Source of the DNA: ASV31 sp965229765 | GTDB taxonomy: Bacteria; Pseudomonadota; Alphaproteobacteria; Rhodobacterales; Rhodobacteraceae | Direction of reading: 5' to 3' | Assembly: GCA_965229765.1 (NCBI GenBank) | Contig: CBDDJT010000003.1 | Coordinates: forward strand, 1,116,001-1,180,000 | Length of the DNA stretch: 64,000 nucleotides | Part shown: positions 23,834 to 31,855 of the stretch, one piece after another | Position numbering within the stretch: the stretch's first letter is position 1 | Layout of the letters: each line of letters opens with the position of its first letter | Notes under the pieces: model-generated | Told to the model about the DNA's origin: nothing | Seen by the model: the letters and a program-made list of their open reading frames with translations, nothing else | Databases searched by the model: none | Program-made: the position numbers and the translations under genes

Positions 23834-24511
23834 ATGGACCTGACGTTCGCGTCCGCCTTCTCGGTGGGTGGCCTCGTCGGACATGTCGCCTACCTGCTTC
23901 TTGTCCTGTCCATGCTCATGCGCACGCTGTTCTGGCTGCGCCTTCTTGTCATCGCCTCGGCGCTCACCGCAATCCTGTATGCGGGTCTCTGGCTGCGCGA
24001 CCCCGTCAGCCTGTTCTGGGAATCGCTGCTCGTCACCGTCAACGTGATCCAGATTGCCGTGGAATGGGGGCGCCGGCGCAGGGCGCGCTTCTCGGCGGAA
24101 GAGCACGCGTTCGTGAAGGCCCGGTTTCCCGGCCTCGGCCCGCACGAGGCGCGGCGGCTGCTCGACCTCGGGCAATGGGGCGACCTCGCCCCCGGCACGC
24201 GCCTGACCACCCAGGACCGCACGGTCACCCGGCTTGTCTATCTTGCCGGCGGGCGGGTGGACGTCGAGGTTGATGGCCGCCGGGTCGCCACCTGCCTGCC
24301 CGGCAATTTCGTCGGAGAGATGTCGCTTGTCGACGGCGGCACGGCAAGCGCCACGACGACCGTGGCCGAAAGCGCCCGGGCATGGCAGATCTCGTCACAG
24401 GTCGTCGAACGCCTGCGCGCGGATCAGGGCCGGCTGATCGCCGCTCTGGAACTGGGGATCGCGCAGGACCTCAAGGCCAAGATCATGGCGGCGAACGCCG
24501 ACGCACGATAA
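23834..24511 (+). CDS. Membrane protein with Popeye-like cyclic-nucleotide-binding domain
   Basis: The 225-residue protein has three closely spaced membrane segments in the first 80 residues, then a cupin-like domain with LAGGRVDVEVDGRRVATCLPGNFVGEMSLVDGG and a phosphate-binding-cassette-like region (GEMSLVDGGTASATTTVAES). This arrangement resembles bacterial Popeye-domain proteins, where the domain binds cyclic nucleotides. The target is unknown. It is transcribed against its neighbours, inserted in the aroA-cmk-rpsA block. Confidence 0.78.
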   Translation: MDLTFASAFSVGGLVGHVAYLLLVLSMLMRTLFWLRLLVIASALTAILYAGLWLRDPVSLFWESLLVTVNVIQIAVEWGRRRRARFSAEEHAFVKARFPGLGPHEARRLLDLGQWGDLAPGTRLTTQDRTVTRLVYLAGGRVDVEVDGRRVATCLPGNFVGEMSLVDGGTASATTTVAESARAWQISSQVVERLRADQGRLIAALELGIAQDLKAKIMAANADAR

Positions 24512-24535
24512 CGACGCCGGCGCCGCGAACACCGC

Positions 24536-25546
24536 TCAGCAATAGCGTTCCGGCCCGATCCACTGGTCTTCGGAATAGCGGTCGCCATGCGCCCAGCCGA
24601 CCGGCAGCGCGGCCTCGATCTCGGCGATCAGTCCGGCGTCGCCTGCCAGTTCTGCCCCCCGGAACAACTCTGCCGCATGTGCCGCCGTCCGTGTGCCGGG
24701 AATCGCGATCACGTGCTCGCCCCGCGACAGGACCCAGGCGATGGCCAGGGCCGCCGCCGCCTCGCCGCGCGCCGTCGCAAGGGCGCGAAACCCGGCGGTC
24801 GCGGCGACATTCCGGCCAAGATTCGGCTCCAGGAAGCGGGGATTGTATTTCAGAAACCCGCTGGCCGCCGCCTCGTCTCGCGACATCGGTCGGTCGGTCA
24901 GCAGCGACCGGCCCACGGGCGAGAACGCCACAAGCGCCGTGCCAAGCTCGGCGCAGGTCTGCACCAGACCCAGATCCGGAAACCGCGTGGACAAAGAGTA
25001 TTCCGACTGCACCGCCGCAACCGGATGCACCGCCGCCGCGCGGCGCAAGGACGTCGGCGCGATCTCGGAGAACCCGAAGCCGCGCGTCTTGCCCTTGCGC
25101 ACCAGCCCCGCCAGAACCTCCGTCACCTCCTCGATCGGACGCTCGGCGTCGCGCCGGTGGACGTAGAACAGGTCGACCGCCTCGACGCCCAGCCGCGCAA
25201 GGCTCTTGTCCAGTTCCGCTTCCAGATGCGCGGCAGAGTTGTCGTAGCACCGCGCGCCCGTATCAGGATCGCTTGAAATCCCGGCCTTGGTGGCGATCAC
25301 CAGCCGGTCGCGCGCGTCCGCCCCGCGCGCCTTGAGAAACGCGCCGATGACCTCTTCGGACCGGCCCATTCCATAGACGTTGGCGGTGTCCACATGGACC
25401 ATGCCCGCATCCAGCGCCGCATCCAGAACCGCATAGCTGTCGGCCTCTGTCGTGGGCCCGTAGAACCCGGCGAACGACATCGCGCCGATGCCAACCGGCC
25501 CCACTATCGGCCCGCCCGCGCCCAGCTGCCGCGCCGCCACGCTCAT
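24536..25546 (-). CDS. Aldo/keto reductase
   Basis: The 336-residue TIM-barrel NADPH-dependent oxidoreductase shows the AKR catalytic set: Asp and Tyr in HVDTANVYGMG, Lys in VIATKAG and His in LFYVHRRD. The late motif IPGTRTAAHAAELF binds the cofactor phosphate. The substrate is unknown; the sequence is closest to the AKR13/YakC-like group by eye. It overlaps cmk by 4 nt (ATGA), so it is part of the aroA-cmk transcription unit, which is not its usual place. Confidence 0.9.
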   Translation of the reverse strand: MSVAARQLGAGGPIVGPVGIGAMSFAGFYGPTTEADSYAVLDAALDAGMVHVDTANVYGMGRSEEVIGAFLKARGADARDRLVIATKAGISSDPDTGARCYDNSAAHLEAELDKSLARLGVEAVDLFYVHRRDAERPIEEVTEVLAGLVRKGKTRGFGFSEIAPTSLRRAAAVHPVAAVQSEYSLSTRFPDLGLVQTCAELGTALVAFSPVGRSLLTDRPMSRDEAAASGFLKYNPRFLEPNLGRNVAATAGFRALATARGEAAAALAIAWVLSRGEHVIAIPGTRTAAHAAELFRGAELAGDAGLIAEIEAALPVGWAHGDRYSEDQWIGPERYC

Positions 25547-26190
25547 GCCGCGTGCCTTTCGGTCACCAGCGCCACCGCGCGCGCCACCGCCTCTTCGATA
25601 TCCAGTTCCGTCGTGTCCAGCGTCATTGCATCCTCCGCAGGTCTCAGTGGCGCGTCGGCCCGCCCGCTGTCGCGCGCGTCCCGCACCCTCAGGTCCTCAA
25701 GCACGCCATCAAGCGTCACGTCATGCCCGTTTCCGCGCAATTCCTCGAACCGCCGCCGCGCCCGCACTGCGTCCGAGGCGGTCACGAACAGCTTTACCTC
25801 GGCCTCGGGGCAGATCACCGTCCCGATGTCGCGCCCGTCCAGAACCGCACCGCCTGCGCGCCGGGCAAAGGCGCGCTGGAAATCCACCAGCGCCGCGCGC
25901 ACCTCGGGAATCGCGGCCACCTTGCTGGCCGCCTCGGCCACCGGCGGCGTGCGCAGATCGTCGCGGTGCAGGTCCTCGGGCAGCAGCGCGTGCGCCGCCG
26001 CGATCGGGTCCAGCCCGTCCAGCATCCGCCGCCCGGTCGCCCGGTACAAAAGCCCGGTGTCCAGATGCGCAAAGCCGAACCGTTCGGCCACCGCGCGCGA
26101 GATCGTGCCCTTGCCCGCCGCCGCTGGCCCGTCGATCGCGACGGTAAAGCACCGCGTGCGCCCCGCGCCTTGTGTCTGGTCATCACTCAT
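25543..26190 (-). CDS. cmk: Cytidylate kinase
   Basis: Cmk phosphorylates CMP and dCMP with ATP. The 215-residue protein begins FTVAIDGPAAAGKGT (P-loop GPAAAGKGT). It has the CMP-binding LDTGLLYRA and GRDIGTVICPEA, and the basic RARRRFEEL and RDARDSGRADAPL segments. The start at 26190 fits the family; a longer start is possible because no strong ribosome site is seen. It follows aroA by 62 nt and overlaps the aldo/keto reductase gene by 4 nt. Confidence 0.95.
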   Translation of the reverse strand: MSDDQTQGAGRTRCFTVAIDGPAAAGKGTISRAVAERFGFAHLDTGLLYRATGRRMLDGLDPIAAAHALLPEDLHRDDLRTPPVAEAASKVAAIPEVRAALVDFQRAFARRAGGAVLDGRDIGTVICPEAEVKLFVTASDAVRARRRFEELRGNGHDVTLDGVLEDLRVRDARDSGRADAPLRPAEDAMTLDTTELDIEEAVARAVALVTERHAA

Positions 26191-26252
26191 GCGGCGCAAA
26201 CTATCCGACGGCACGCGCATTGTCAGGGCCGGACCGCCACACGCCCGCCGCC

Positions 26253-27605
26253 TCAGCCATCCGCCCGCTCCAGCGCCGCGCCCAGCCGCGTCATCAGCGG
26301 CTCGAATACCGGGAATGACGTGGCGATCGGGCCCGCATCGTCCACTGAAACCGCCGACTGCGCCGCCATCCCGAGGATCAGAAAGGACATGGCGATCCGG
26401 TGATCCAGCCGCGCCTCGGCCCTTGCACCGCCGGGAACGCCGCCGGGCCCGCGCCCGTGCACCGTCCACCAGTCCTCGCCCTCGTCCACCGTCACGCCAT
26501 TGGCACGCAGGCCCACCGCCATCGCGTCGATCCGGTCGCTTTCCTTGACCCGCAGTTCCTTTACCCCCGGCATGTGGGTGTTGCCCTCGGCAAGGGACGC
26601 CACCACCGACAGGATCGGATATTCGTCGATCATGGACGCCGCGCGCCCTGCCGGCACCTCGATCCCGTGCATCGCGGGCGAATAGCGCGCACGCAGGTCG
26701 GCCACCGGCTCGCCCCCCTCCTCGCGCATGTTCTCATAGGTCAGGTCCGCGCCCATCTCGCGCAGCGTCTCGAAAAGCCCGGCCCGCGTGGGGTTCAGCC
26801 CGATGTTGGGCACCAGCACGTCCGACCCCTCGACGATCAGCGCGGCACAGACGGGAAACGCGGCCGAGGACGGATCGCGCGGCACCGCGATGGTCTGCGG
26901 CCGCAACTCCGGCCGCCCCGTCAGCGTGATGACCCGGCCCTCGTCCGTATCCTCCACCGTCACCTCGGCGCCGAACCCCGCCAGCATCCGCTCTGTATGG
27001 TCGCGCGTCGCCTCACGCTCGATGACCACGGTCTGCCCCGGCGCGTTCAGCCCGGCCAGCAGCACCGCCGACTTCACCTGCGCCGACGGCACCGGCACCA
27101 CGTAGCGCACCGGCACCGGGTCCGCCGCGCCCACCAGCGTCAAGGGCAGCCGCCCGCCCGCGCGCCCCACCGCCCGCGCCCCGAACAGCGCCAGCGGGTC
27201 CGTCACCCGCCCCATCGGCCGCTTGCGCAAGGACGCGTCGCCCGTGAATGTCGCGGTCAGGGCCGAGGTCGCCACCGCCCCCATGATCAGCCGCACGCCG
27301 GTGCCCGAGTTGCCACAGTCGATCACGTCCTCGGGCTCGGCAAAGCCGCCCACGCCGACGCCATGCACCGTCCAGTCGCCGCCGCCATGCTCGATCACCT
27401 CGGCCCCGAAGGCGCGCATCGCCTTTGCCGTGTCCAGCACGTCCTGCCCCTCCAGCAGCCCCGAGATGCGCGTCTCGCCCACCGCCAGCGCGCCAAGGAT
27501 CAGCGACCGGTGGCTGATCGACTTGTCGCCGGGCACCTCGGCCACGCCCGCCAGCGGGCCGCTGGCACGGGCGGTCATCGGGATCGGCTGTCCGTGGCCT
27601 GACAT
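26253..27605 (-). CDS. aroA: EPSP synthase (3-phosphoshikimate 1-carboxyvinyltransferase), class II type
   Basis: AroA joins phosphoenolpyruvate to shikimate 3-phosphate in aromatic amino-acid synthesis. The 450-residue protein shows the class II signatures GDKS near the start, SAQVKSA, RDHTERM and NPTR, as in the Agrobacterium CP4 enzyme. At the position of CP4 Ala100, whose side chain limits glyphosate binding, it reads Gly (GNSGTGVR), so glyphosate sensitivity is more likely than tolerance; this is inference from the family. It heads the aroA-cmk unit. Confidence 0.96.
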   Translation of the reverse strand: MSGHGQPIPMTARASGPLAGVAEVPGDKSISHRSLILGALAVGETRISGLLEGQDVLDTAKAMRAFGAEVIEHGGGDWTVHGVGVGGFAEPEDVIDCGNSGTGVRLIMGAVATSALTATFTGDASLRKRPMGRVTDPLALFGARAVGRAGGRLPLTLVGAADPVPVRYVVPVPSAQVKSAVLLAGLNAPGQTVVIEREATRDHTERMLAGFGAEVTVEDTDEGRVITLTGRPELRPQTIAVPRDPSSAAFPVCAALIVEGSDVLVPNIGLNPTRAGLFETLREMGADLTYENMREEGGEPVADLRARYSPAMHGIEVPAGRAASMIDEYPILSVVASLAEGNTHMPGVKELRVKESDRIDAMAVGLRANGVTVDEGEDWWTVHGRGPGGVPGGARAEARLDHRIAMSFLILGMAAQSAVSVDDAGPIATSFPVFEPLMTRLGAALERADG

Positions 27606-27668
27606 GGGCGTTCTTCCTTGCGCAAAGTCCGCGCCCCGCTTAGGGCCTTTCGCCGCCAAGGTGAAGCG

Positions 27669-28778
27669 TCAACTCCCCGCGCCGGCCACCTCCGCCACAT
27701 CTTCCTCGCGCTCGCCCAGCCAGACCTCTGGGTTTGCCTGCGCGATCCGCCAGAACAGGTCCTCGCCCAGCGCGTTGCGCAGCCGGAAACACACCGCGCG
27801 CTCCGACAGCCGCTCCTGCCGGGTCATGTAATAATCCGACCCGAACAGCACCCGCCGCCGCAGCCGGTCGGCCTTGTCCCCCGTGCCCTCCATGAACAGC
27901 TTCAGGAACGGCAGATTGTCGTCGAAGTGAAAGAGCGTGTAGGAAATGTCGGTCCAGAGACCGGGGTATTTGCCGGATCCGATCATGTCGCGGATCGCCA
28001 CCTGCCAGTTGCGGCGCCGCGCCTCCGCGTCGCCCGGCGCCATCCCCTCCTCGACATAGGCCCGCCAGTCCGCCGCGCCGCCGAAATGCGCCAGGCAGAT
28101 GCGCAGGCCCGGAAACGCCTCCACCACCGGGACATAGGCCTCGGGCGCGGTATAGCGGTCGGCGGCCGCCGTCACCACGCCCCGCCCCTGCACGCCGCCG
28201 CGCGAACAATGGGTCATCACCGGCAGGCCCCGCTCCTCCAGAAAGGGATACAGCCCGGTCATCAGCAGGTCGTGGTCGGGTGGGAACCCGAGCCGCGGAT
28301 AGATCTTCAGCCCCCGGAACCCATGCTCTCCGACCATCCGCTTCACCTCGTCGACGCCGGCCTGCCCCCGGGCCGGGTTGAAGGTGGCAAAGGGCAGGAC
28401 CAGCCCCTTCAGGTCCGCGCGCGCGGCCAGCGCCGCCAGTTCGTCATGCTGATCGCCCAGCCCCGCGCGCACCGGCCCGTGCCCGATCCCCTCCATGTCC
28501 ATCGGCAGCACCACGAAACGCGTGTTCGACGGGTAGTGCCGCCGCACCTTCCCAAGCAATTCCGCTTGCGTCTCGGCGCCCGCCTCTTCCTGAAAGCGGT
28601 GCAGCCGGTCCAGCGTCTCGGCCGTGCCCGGAAAGAACGGGCGGCACAGAAAGGCCACAAGCCGGACCAGCCCCGGAATGCGCTTGAACGGCCAGACCGC
28701 CCAATGCGGGTAAAGCAGCGGCACATGCCGGTGGGTGAAGCTGTGGACGTGGCAATTGGTGATGCGTCGGTCGCTCAT
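27669..28778 (-). CDS. Amidohydrolase-family (amidohydrolase 2) metalloenzyme
   Basis: The 369-residue protein has metal-ligand motifs of the PF04909 group: HVH in TNCHVHSF near residue 10, His in PVMTHCSRGG, His in CLAHFGG and Asp in VLFGSDYYM. These enzymes hydrolyse or decarboxylate cyclic or aromatic acids. The substrate cannot be read from sequence. It lies upstream of aroA on the same strand with 63 nt between, but no pathway link is evident. Confidence 0.85.
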   Translation of the reverse strand: MSDRRITNCHVHSFTHRHVPLLYPHWAVWPFKRIPGLVRLVAFLCRPFFPGTAETLDRLHRFQEEAGAETQAELLGKVRRHYPSNTRFVVLPMDMEGIGHGPVRAGLGDQHDELAALAARADLKGLVLPFATFNPARGQAGVDEVKRMVGEHGFRGLKIYPRLGFPPDHDLLMTGLYPFLEERGLPVMTHCSRGGVQGRGVVTAAADRYTAPEAYVPVVEAFPGLRICLAHFGGAADWRAYVEEGMAPGDAEARRRNWQVAIRDMIGSGKYPGLWTDISYTLFHFDDNLPFLKLFMEGTGDKADRLRRRVLFGSDYYMTRQERLSERAVCFRLRNALGEDLFWRIAQANPEVWLGEREEDVAEVAGAGS

Positions 28779-28831
28779 GGGGTGGTCTCCGGTCGGAATT
28801 CAACCCAAAGCATACCATGCCGCGCGCCCGG

Positions 28832-29551
28832 TCACACCCGCCGGAAGGTCAGGTAATGCGGCACCCGCCCCTCGCGCAGCGCCTTCTGCTCATAGCGCGT
28901 GGACAGCCAGTCGTCCCACGCCCGCCGCCAGTCCGCGGGCCCCTCGGCCAGCCATTCAAAACCCGCGCGCGGCACCTCCAGAAGCGTCTGGCGCACGTAG
29001 TCGGGAATGTCGGTGGCCACCCGCAACTCGGCACCCGGCGCCATGACGCGCGCCAGCGGCTCCAGATGCTCGGGCGTCACGAAGCGGCGGCGATGGTGCT
29101 TCTTCTTGGGCCATGGATCGGGATACAGCAGAAACGCCTTTTGCACGGATCCCGCCGGCAACACGTCGAAAAGGTCGCGCGCATCGCCCGGATGCACCCG
29201 CACGTTCTCCACCCCCGCCTCGCGGATCTTGCCCAGCAGCATCGCCACGCCGTTGATGAAGGGCTCGCAGCCGATCACGCCCGCGCCGGGGTTTCGCGCC
29301 GCCTGATGCACCATGTGCTCGCCGCCGCCGAACCCGATCTCCAGCCACAAAGGCCGCCCCCCGAACAATCCCGCCACGTCCAGGGCCGCGCGCCCGGGGT
29401 TCTCCTCCCAGCTCACCGGTCCCGGCGACAACGGCCCAAGGTCCTCTTCCAGATAGCTGCGGTGCCGGTCGCGAAGGGTCTTGCCATGGCGCCGGCCGTA
29501 AAAGTTGCGCCACGGCGCGCCGTGCGGGGCTGTCTTGTCGGTCTCGCTCAT
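28832..29551 (-). CDS. trmB: tRNA (guanine-N7)-methyltransferase
   Basis: TrmB forms m7G46 in tRNA using SAM. The 239-residue protein has the SAM loop LEIGFGGGEH near residue 71, CEPFINGV, PGDARDLF, and the catalytic PDPWPKKKHHRRR segment. The start at 29551 fits the family; upstream in-frame codons run through the dispersed repeat at 29631-29684 and are rejected. It belongs to the metK-trmB neighbourhood, but an unknown plus-strand gene lies between them. Confidence 0.96.
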   Translation of the reverse strand: MSETDKTAPHGAPWRNFYGRRHGKTLRDRHRSYLEEDLGPLSPGPVSWEENPGRAALDVAGLFGGRPLWLEIGFGGGEHMVHQAARNPGAGVIGCEPFINGVAMLLGKIREAGVENVRVHPGDARDLFDVLPAGSVQKAFLLYPDPWPKKKHHRRRFVTPEHLEPLARVMAPGAELRVATDIPDYVRQTLLEVPRAGFEWLAEGPADWRRAWDDWLSTRYEQKALREGRVPHYLTFRRV

Positions 29552-29868
29552 GGCCGCGCCTGTCGCAAAGCCCGCCGCCCCCGTCAAGCCCGCCGAAAGA
29601 CCCCGCCGGTCCCGCCAGCGTCCCGCTTCCCCCTTCTTCTGTTCCCAAATACTCCCGCCGGAGGCACGCCGCGAAGCGGCGTTCGACCAGCCCGCCTGCG
29701 CCGCTGCCCTTTGCCAGACATGGCACGCCCCGCAACCAGAAAGAGCAAGCCTTGCAGCCCCCACATCCCAAGGGCTATGATCGCCGCATTCATCGCCGGT
29801 TTCAGCCGGAAATTTGCAAGAAAAGATAGTTCGGCCCGCACCGGCCCGCAAAAGCTTGGAGTCATCCC
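29552..29868. other. Intergenic region with dispersed element copy 1
   Basis: It holds one copy of the dispersed box-plus-hairpin element (29631-29684). A weak leftward frame of about 60 codons is not convincing because it runs into the repeat. The promoter of the gene at 29869 should lie in its right part; no clear hexamers were recognised. Confidence 0.4.
29631..29684 (+). repeat. Dispersed intergenic element, copy 1
   Basis: The element consists of the box TTCTTCTGTTCCCAAATAC, then TCCCGCCGGAGGC, then the hairpin ACGCCGC-GAA-GCGGCGT (7-bp stem). Four other copies occur in the window at 30405, 34811, 49751 and 54560, all with the box on the plus strand. Confidence 0.9.
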
Positions 29869-30366
29869 ATGTCAGACAGCAGCATTCTAAAGAAAGTCCG
29901 CGACTTTCTCGTCACCATCAGCGCCGTCGGCGCGGCCACCTTCTATGTGTCGCCCGGCGTGGAACGCGTCCTTTCGGAAATGCTCGGAATAAGGGCGTGG
30001 TACTGGGCCGCGGAATATTCCCTCGACGCGGACGGCATCGCTCGTGCCGACGCGCTCAACTTCTACCATTCTCTCATCCCGCACAGCTTCACCCTGTGTG
30101 AGGGCGGGTGCGCAGCGGACGGCGCGGTCGAGGCGCTCGGGGAAAAGACCCGCCCGATGACGGGCGATCTCGTCTACGCGACAGTGTCCAGCCGCTGGAA
30201 CCCGGTCCCCGGGCGGGCCGATACCGACAAGTTCAGCCGCCAGAAATCCCTGTCCGAGGCCTTCGCATGCTACCGGGTCAAGGACGTCAGGGCCCAACGC
30301 GGGGACCCCAATGCCTCGCATCCCTACAATGTCTACCTGAAACTCGTGCGCACGCCCTGCCTCTAG
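29869..30366 (+). CDS. Hypothetical protein, possibly membrane-anchored
   Basis: The 165-residue protein has one weak hydrophobic segment near residues 13-30 (FLVTISAVGAATFYV) followed by a soluble part with four cysteines (CEGGC, ACYRV and PCL at the end). I recognise no family. GGAG lies 7 nt before the start at 29869. Its codon usage resembles that of its neighbours, so it is probably a real gene of the host. It faces metK convergently, with a dispersed element in the gap. Confidence 0.65.
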   Translation: MSDSSILKKVRDFLVTISAVGAATFYVSPGVERVLSEMLGIRAWYWAAEYSLDADGIARADALNFYHSLIPHSFTLCEGGCAADGAVEALGEKTRPMTGDLVYATVSSRWNPVPGRADTDKFSRQKSLSEAFACYRVKDVRAQRGDPNASHPYNVYLKLVRTPCL

Positions 30367-30404
30367 ACCAACCGCAGCCCGACATCGGCAAAGGGCACTC
30401 CACC

Positions 30405-30458
30405 CCCTTCTTCTGTTCCCAAATACTCCCGCCGGAGGCACGCCGCACAGCGGCGTTC
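30405..30458 (+). repeat. Dispersed intergenic element, copy 2
   Basis: This copy has the same box as copy 1 and the hairpin ACGCCGC-ACA-GCGGCGT. It lies between the stop of the hypothetical gene and the convergent metK, about 40 nt after the former. Confidence 0.9.
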
Positions 30459-30514
30459 ACCCCCCGCCGCCCCCATCGCCACCGCCGGGCGAAAACGTCA
30501 CGCCGGGAACGCGA

Positions 30515-30538
30515 AAGGGGCGCCCCAAGGCGCCCCTT
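30515..30538 (-). terminator. Hairpin after metK
   Basis: A perfect 10-bp stem AAGGGGCGCC / GGCGCCCCTT with loop CCAA lies 50 nt beyond the metK stop. A run of seven A on the plus strand (30544-30550) lies between the stop and the hairpin. It may stop transcripts from both directions. Confidence 0.65.
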
Positions 30539-30588
30539 CCCGGAAAAAAACAGCCGCGCCGCAGGCGCGTCCGCAGGATCACGCCCGA

Positions 30589-31767
30589 TCAGACCGCCTT
30601 CTTCAGCGCCTCGGCAAGGTCCGTGCGTTCCCAGCTGAACCCGCCGTCGGCCTCGGGCGCGCGCCCGAAATGGCCATAGGCCGCGGTGCGCTGGTAGATC
30701 GGCTTGTTCAGCTCCAGATGCTCGCGGATGCCTCGCGGCGTCAGGTCCATCACCTGCGCGATCGCCTTCTCGATGGCCGCCTCCGACACCTGCCCGGTGC
30801 CCTCGGTGTTGGCATAGATCGACAGCGGCTTGGCCACGCCGATGGCATAGCTCAGCTGGATGGTGCAGCGTTCGGCCATGCCCGCCGCCACCACGTTCTT
30901 GGCAAGGTAGCGCGCGGCATAGGCGGCCGAGCGATCGACCTTGGTCGGATCCTTGCCCGAGAACGCGCCGCCGCCATGCGGGGCCGCGCCGCCGTAGGTG
31001 TCGACGATGATCTTGCGGCCGGTCAGGCCCGCGTCACCGTCCGGCCCGCCGATCACGAAGGTGCCGGTGGGGTTCACCCACCACTCGGTGGCGTCGGTGA
31101 TCCAGCCCTCGGGCAGCACTTCGCGGATGTAGGGCTCCACGATGGCGCGGATATCGGCGCTGGTCTGGCTTTCATCGGCATGTTGGGTCGACAGCACGAT
31201 CGAGGTCACCTCGACCGGCTTGCCATCGGCATAGCGCAGCGACAGCTGCGACTTGGCATCCGGGCGCAGCGTCGATTCCACGCCGGATTTGCGCACTTCG
31301 GCCAGCCGCCGCAGGATCGCGTGCGAATAGTGGATGGGTGCCGGCATCAGTTCTGGCGTCTCGGTCACCGCATAGCCGAACATGATGCCCTGGTCGCCCG
31401 CGCCTTCCTCGCCGCGCTCGCCGGTCACGCCCTGCGCGATGTGGGCCGACTGCTCGTGCAGATAGTTGTCGACGTCGCAGGTGTTCCAGTGGAACTTGTC
31501 CTGCTCGTAGCCGATGTCCCGGATGCAGGCCCGCGCGATATCCGGCACGCGGCCCATGAAATCCTTCAGCTTGTCCTGGTCGGTCAGCCCGACCTCGCCG
31601 CCGATCACGACGCGGTTCGTGGTGGCAAAGGTCTCGCAGGCGACGCGCGCCAGCTGGTCCTCGGCAAGGAAGGCGTCGAGAACGGCGTCGGAGATGCGGT
31701 CGCACACCTTGTCGGGGTGGCCCTCGGACACGGATTCCGAGGTGAATGTGTAGTCTTTACGGGACAT
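30589..31767 (-). CDS. metK: S-adenosylmethionine synthetase
   Basis: MetK makes SAM from methionine and ATP. The 392-residue protein has FTSESVSEGHPDKVCDRISDA at the start and the ATP-binding hexapeptide as GAGDQGIMFGYA. The glycine-rich GGGAFSGKDPTKVDRSAAYAARY and DTYGGAAPHGG are intact. The start at 31767 lies just downstream of a SAM/SAH-type riboswitch that includes the ribosome site, so translation is probably feedback-controlled. Confidence 0.98.
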   Translation of the reverse strand: MSRKDYTFTSESVSEGHPDKVCDRISDAVLDAFLAEDQLARVACETFATTNRVVIGGEVGLTDQDKLKDFMGRVPDIARACIRDIGYEQDKFHWNTCDVDNYLHEQSAHIAQGVTGERGEEGAGDQGIMFGYAVTETPELMPAPIHYSHAILRRLAEVRKSGVESTLRPDAKSQLSLRYADGKPVEVTSIVLSTQHADESQTSADIRAIVEPYIREVLPEGWITDATEWWVNPTGTFVIGGPDGDAGLTGRKIIVDTYGGAAPHGGGAFSGKDPTKVDRSAAYAARYLAKNVVAAGMAERCTIQLSYAIGVAKPLSIYANTEGTGQVSEAAIEKAIAQVMDLTPRGIREHLELNKPIYQRTAAYGHFGRAPEADGGFSWERTDLAEALKKAV

Positions 31768-31772
31768 GAAAA

Positions 31773-31820
31773 GCGCTCCATTGGGTGTAACCCCATCACG
31801 CCAGGAAGCCGTTGTGACGG
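31773..31820 (-). promoter_or_regulatory. SAM/SAH riboswitch of metK
   Basis: The minus strand reads GTCACAACGGCTTCCTGGC, then GTGA, a short insert hairpin TGGG-GTTACA-CCCA, and ATGGAGCGC 6 nt before the metK ATG. The stem TCAC/GTGA, the GGCTTCCTGG loop and its pairing with GGAGC (the ribosome site) match the SAM/SAH riboswitch known upstream of metK in Rhodobacterales. Ligand binding would hide the ribosome site. Confidence 0.92.
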
Positions 31821-31855
31821 GTGTCGCGCGGGAGTACGGCCTCGGGACCGCCGCG

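Noticed and set aside
29584..29865. A 93-codon minus-strand frame upstream of trmB
   Set aside because: It reads through the dispersed element, which gives the same artificial GVFGNRRRG-like string at other copies; no family is recognised.
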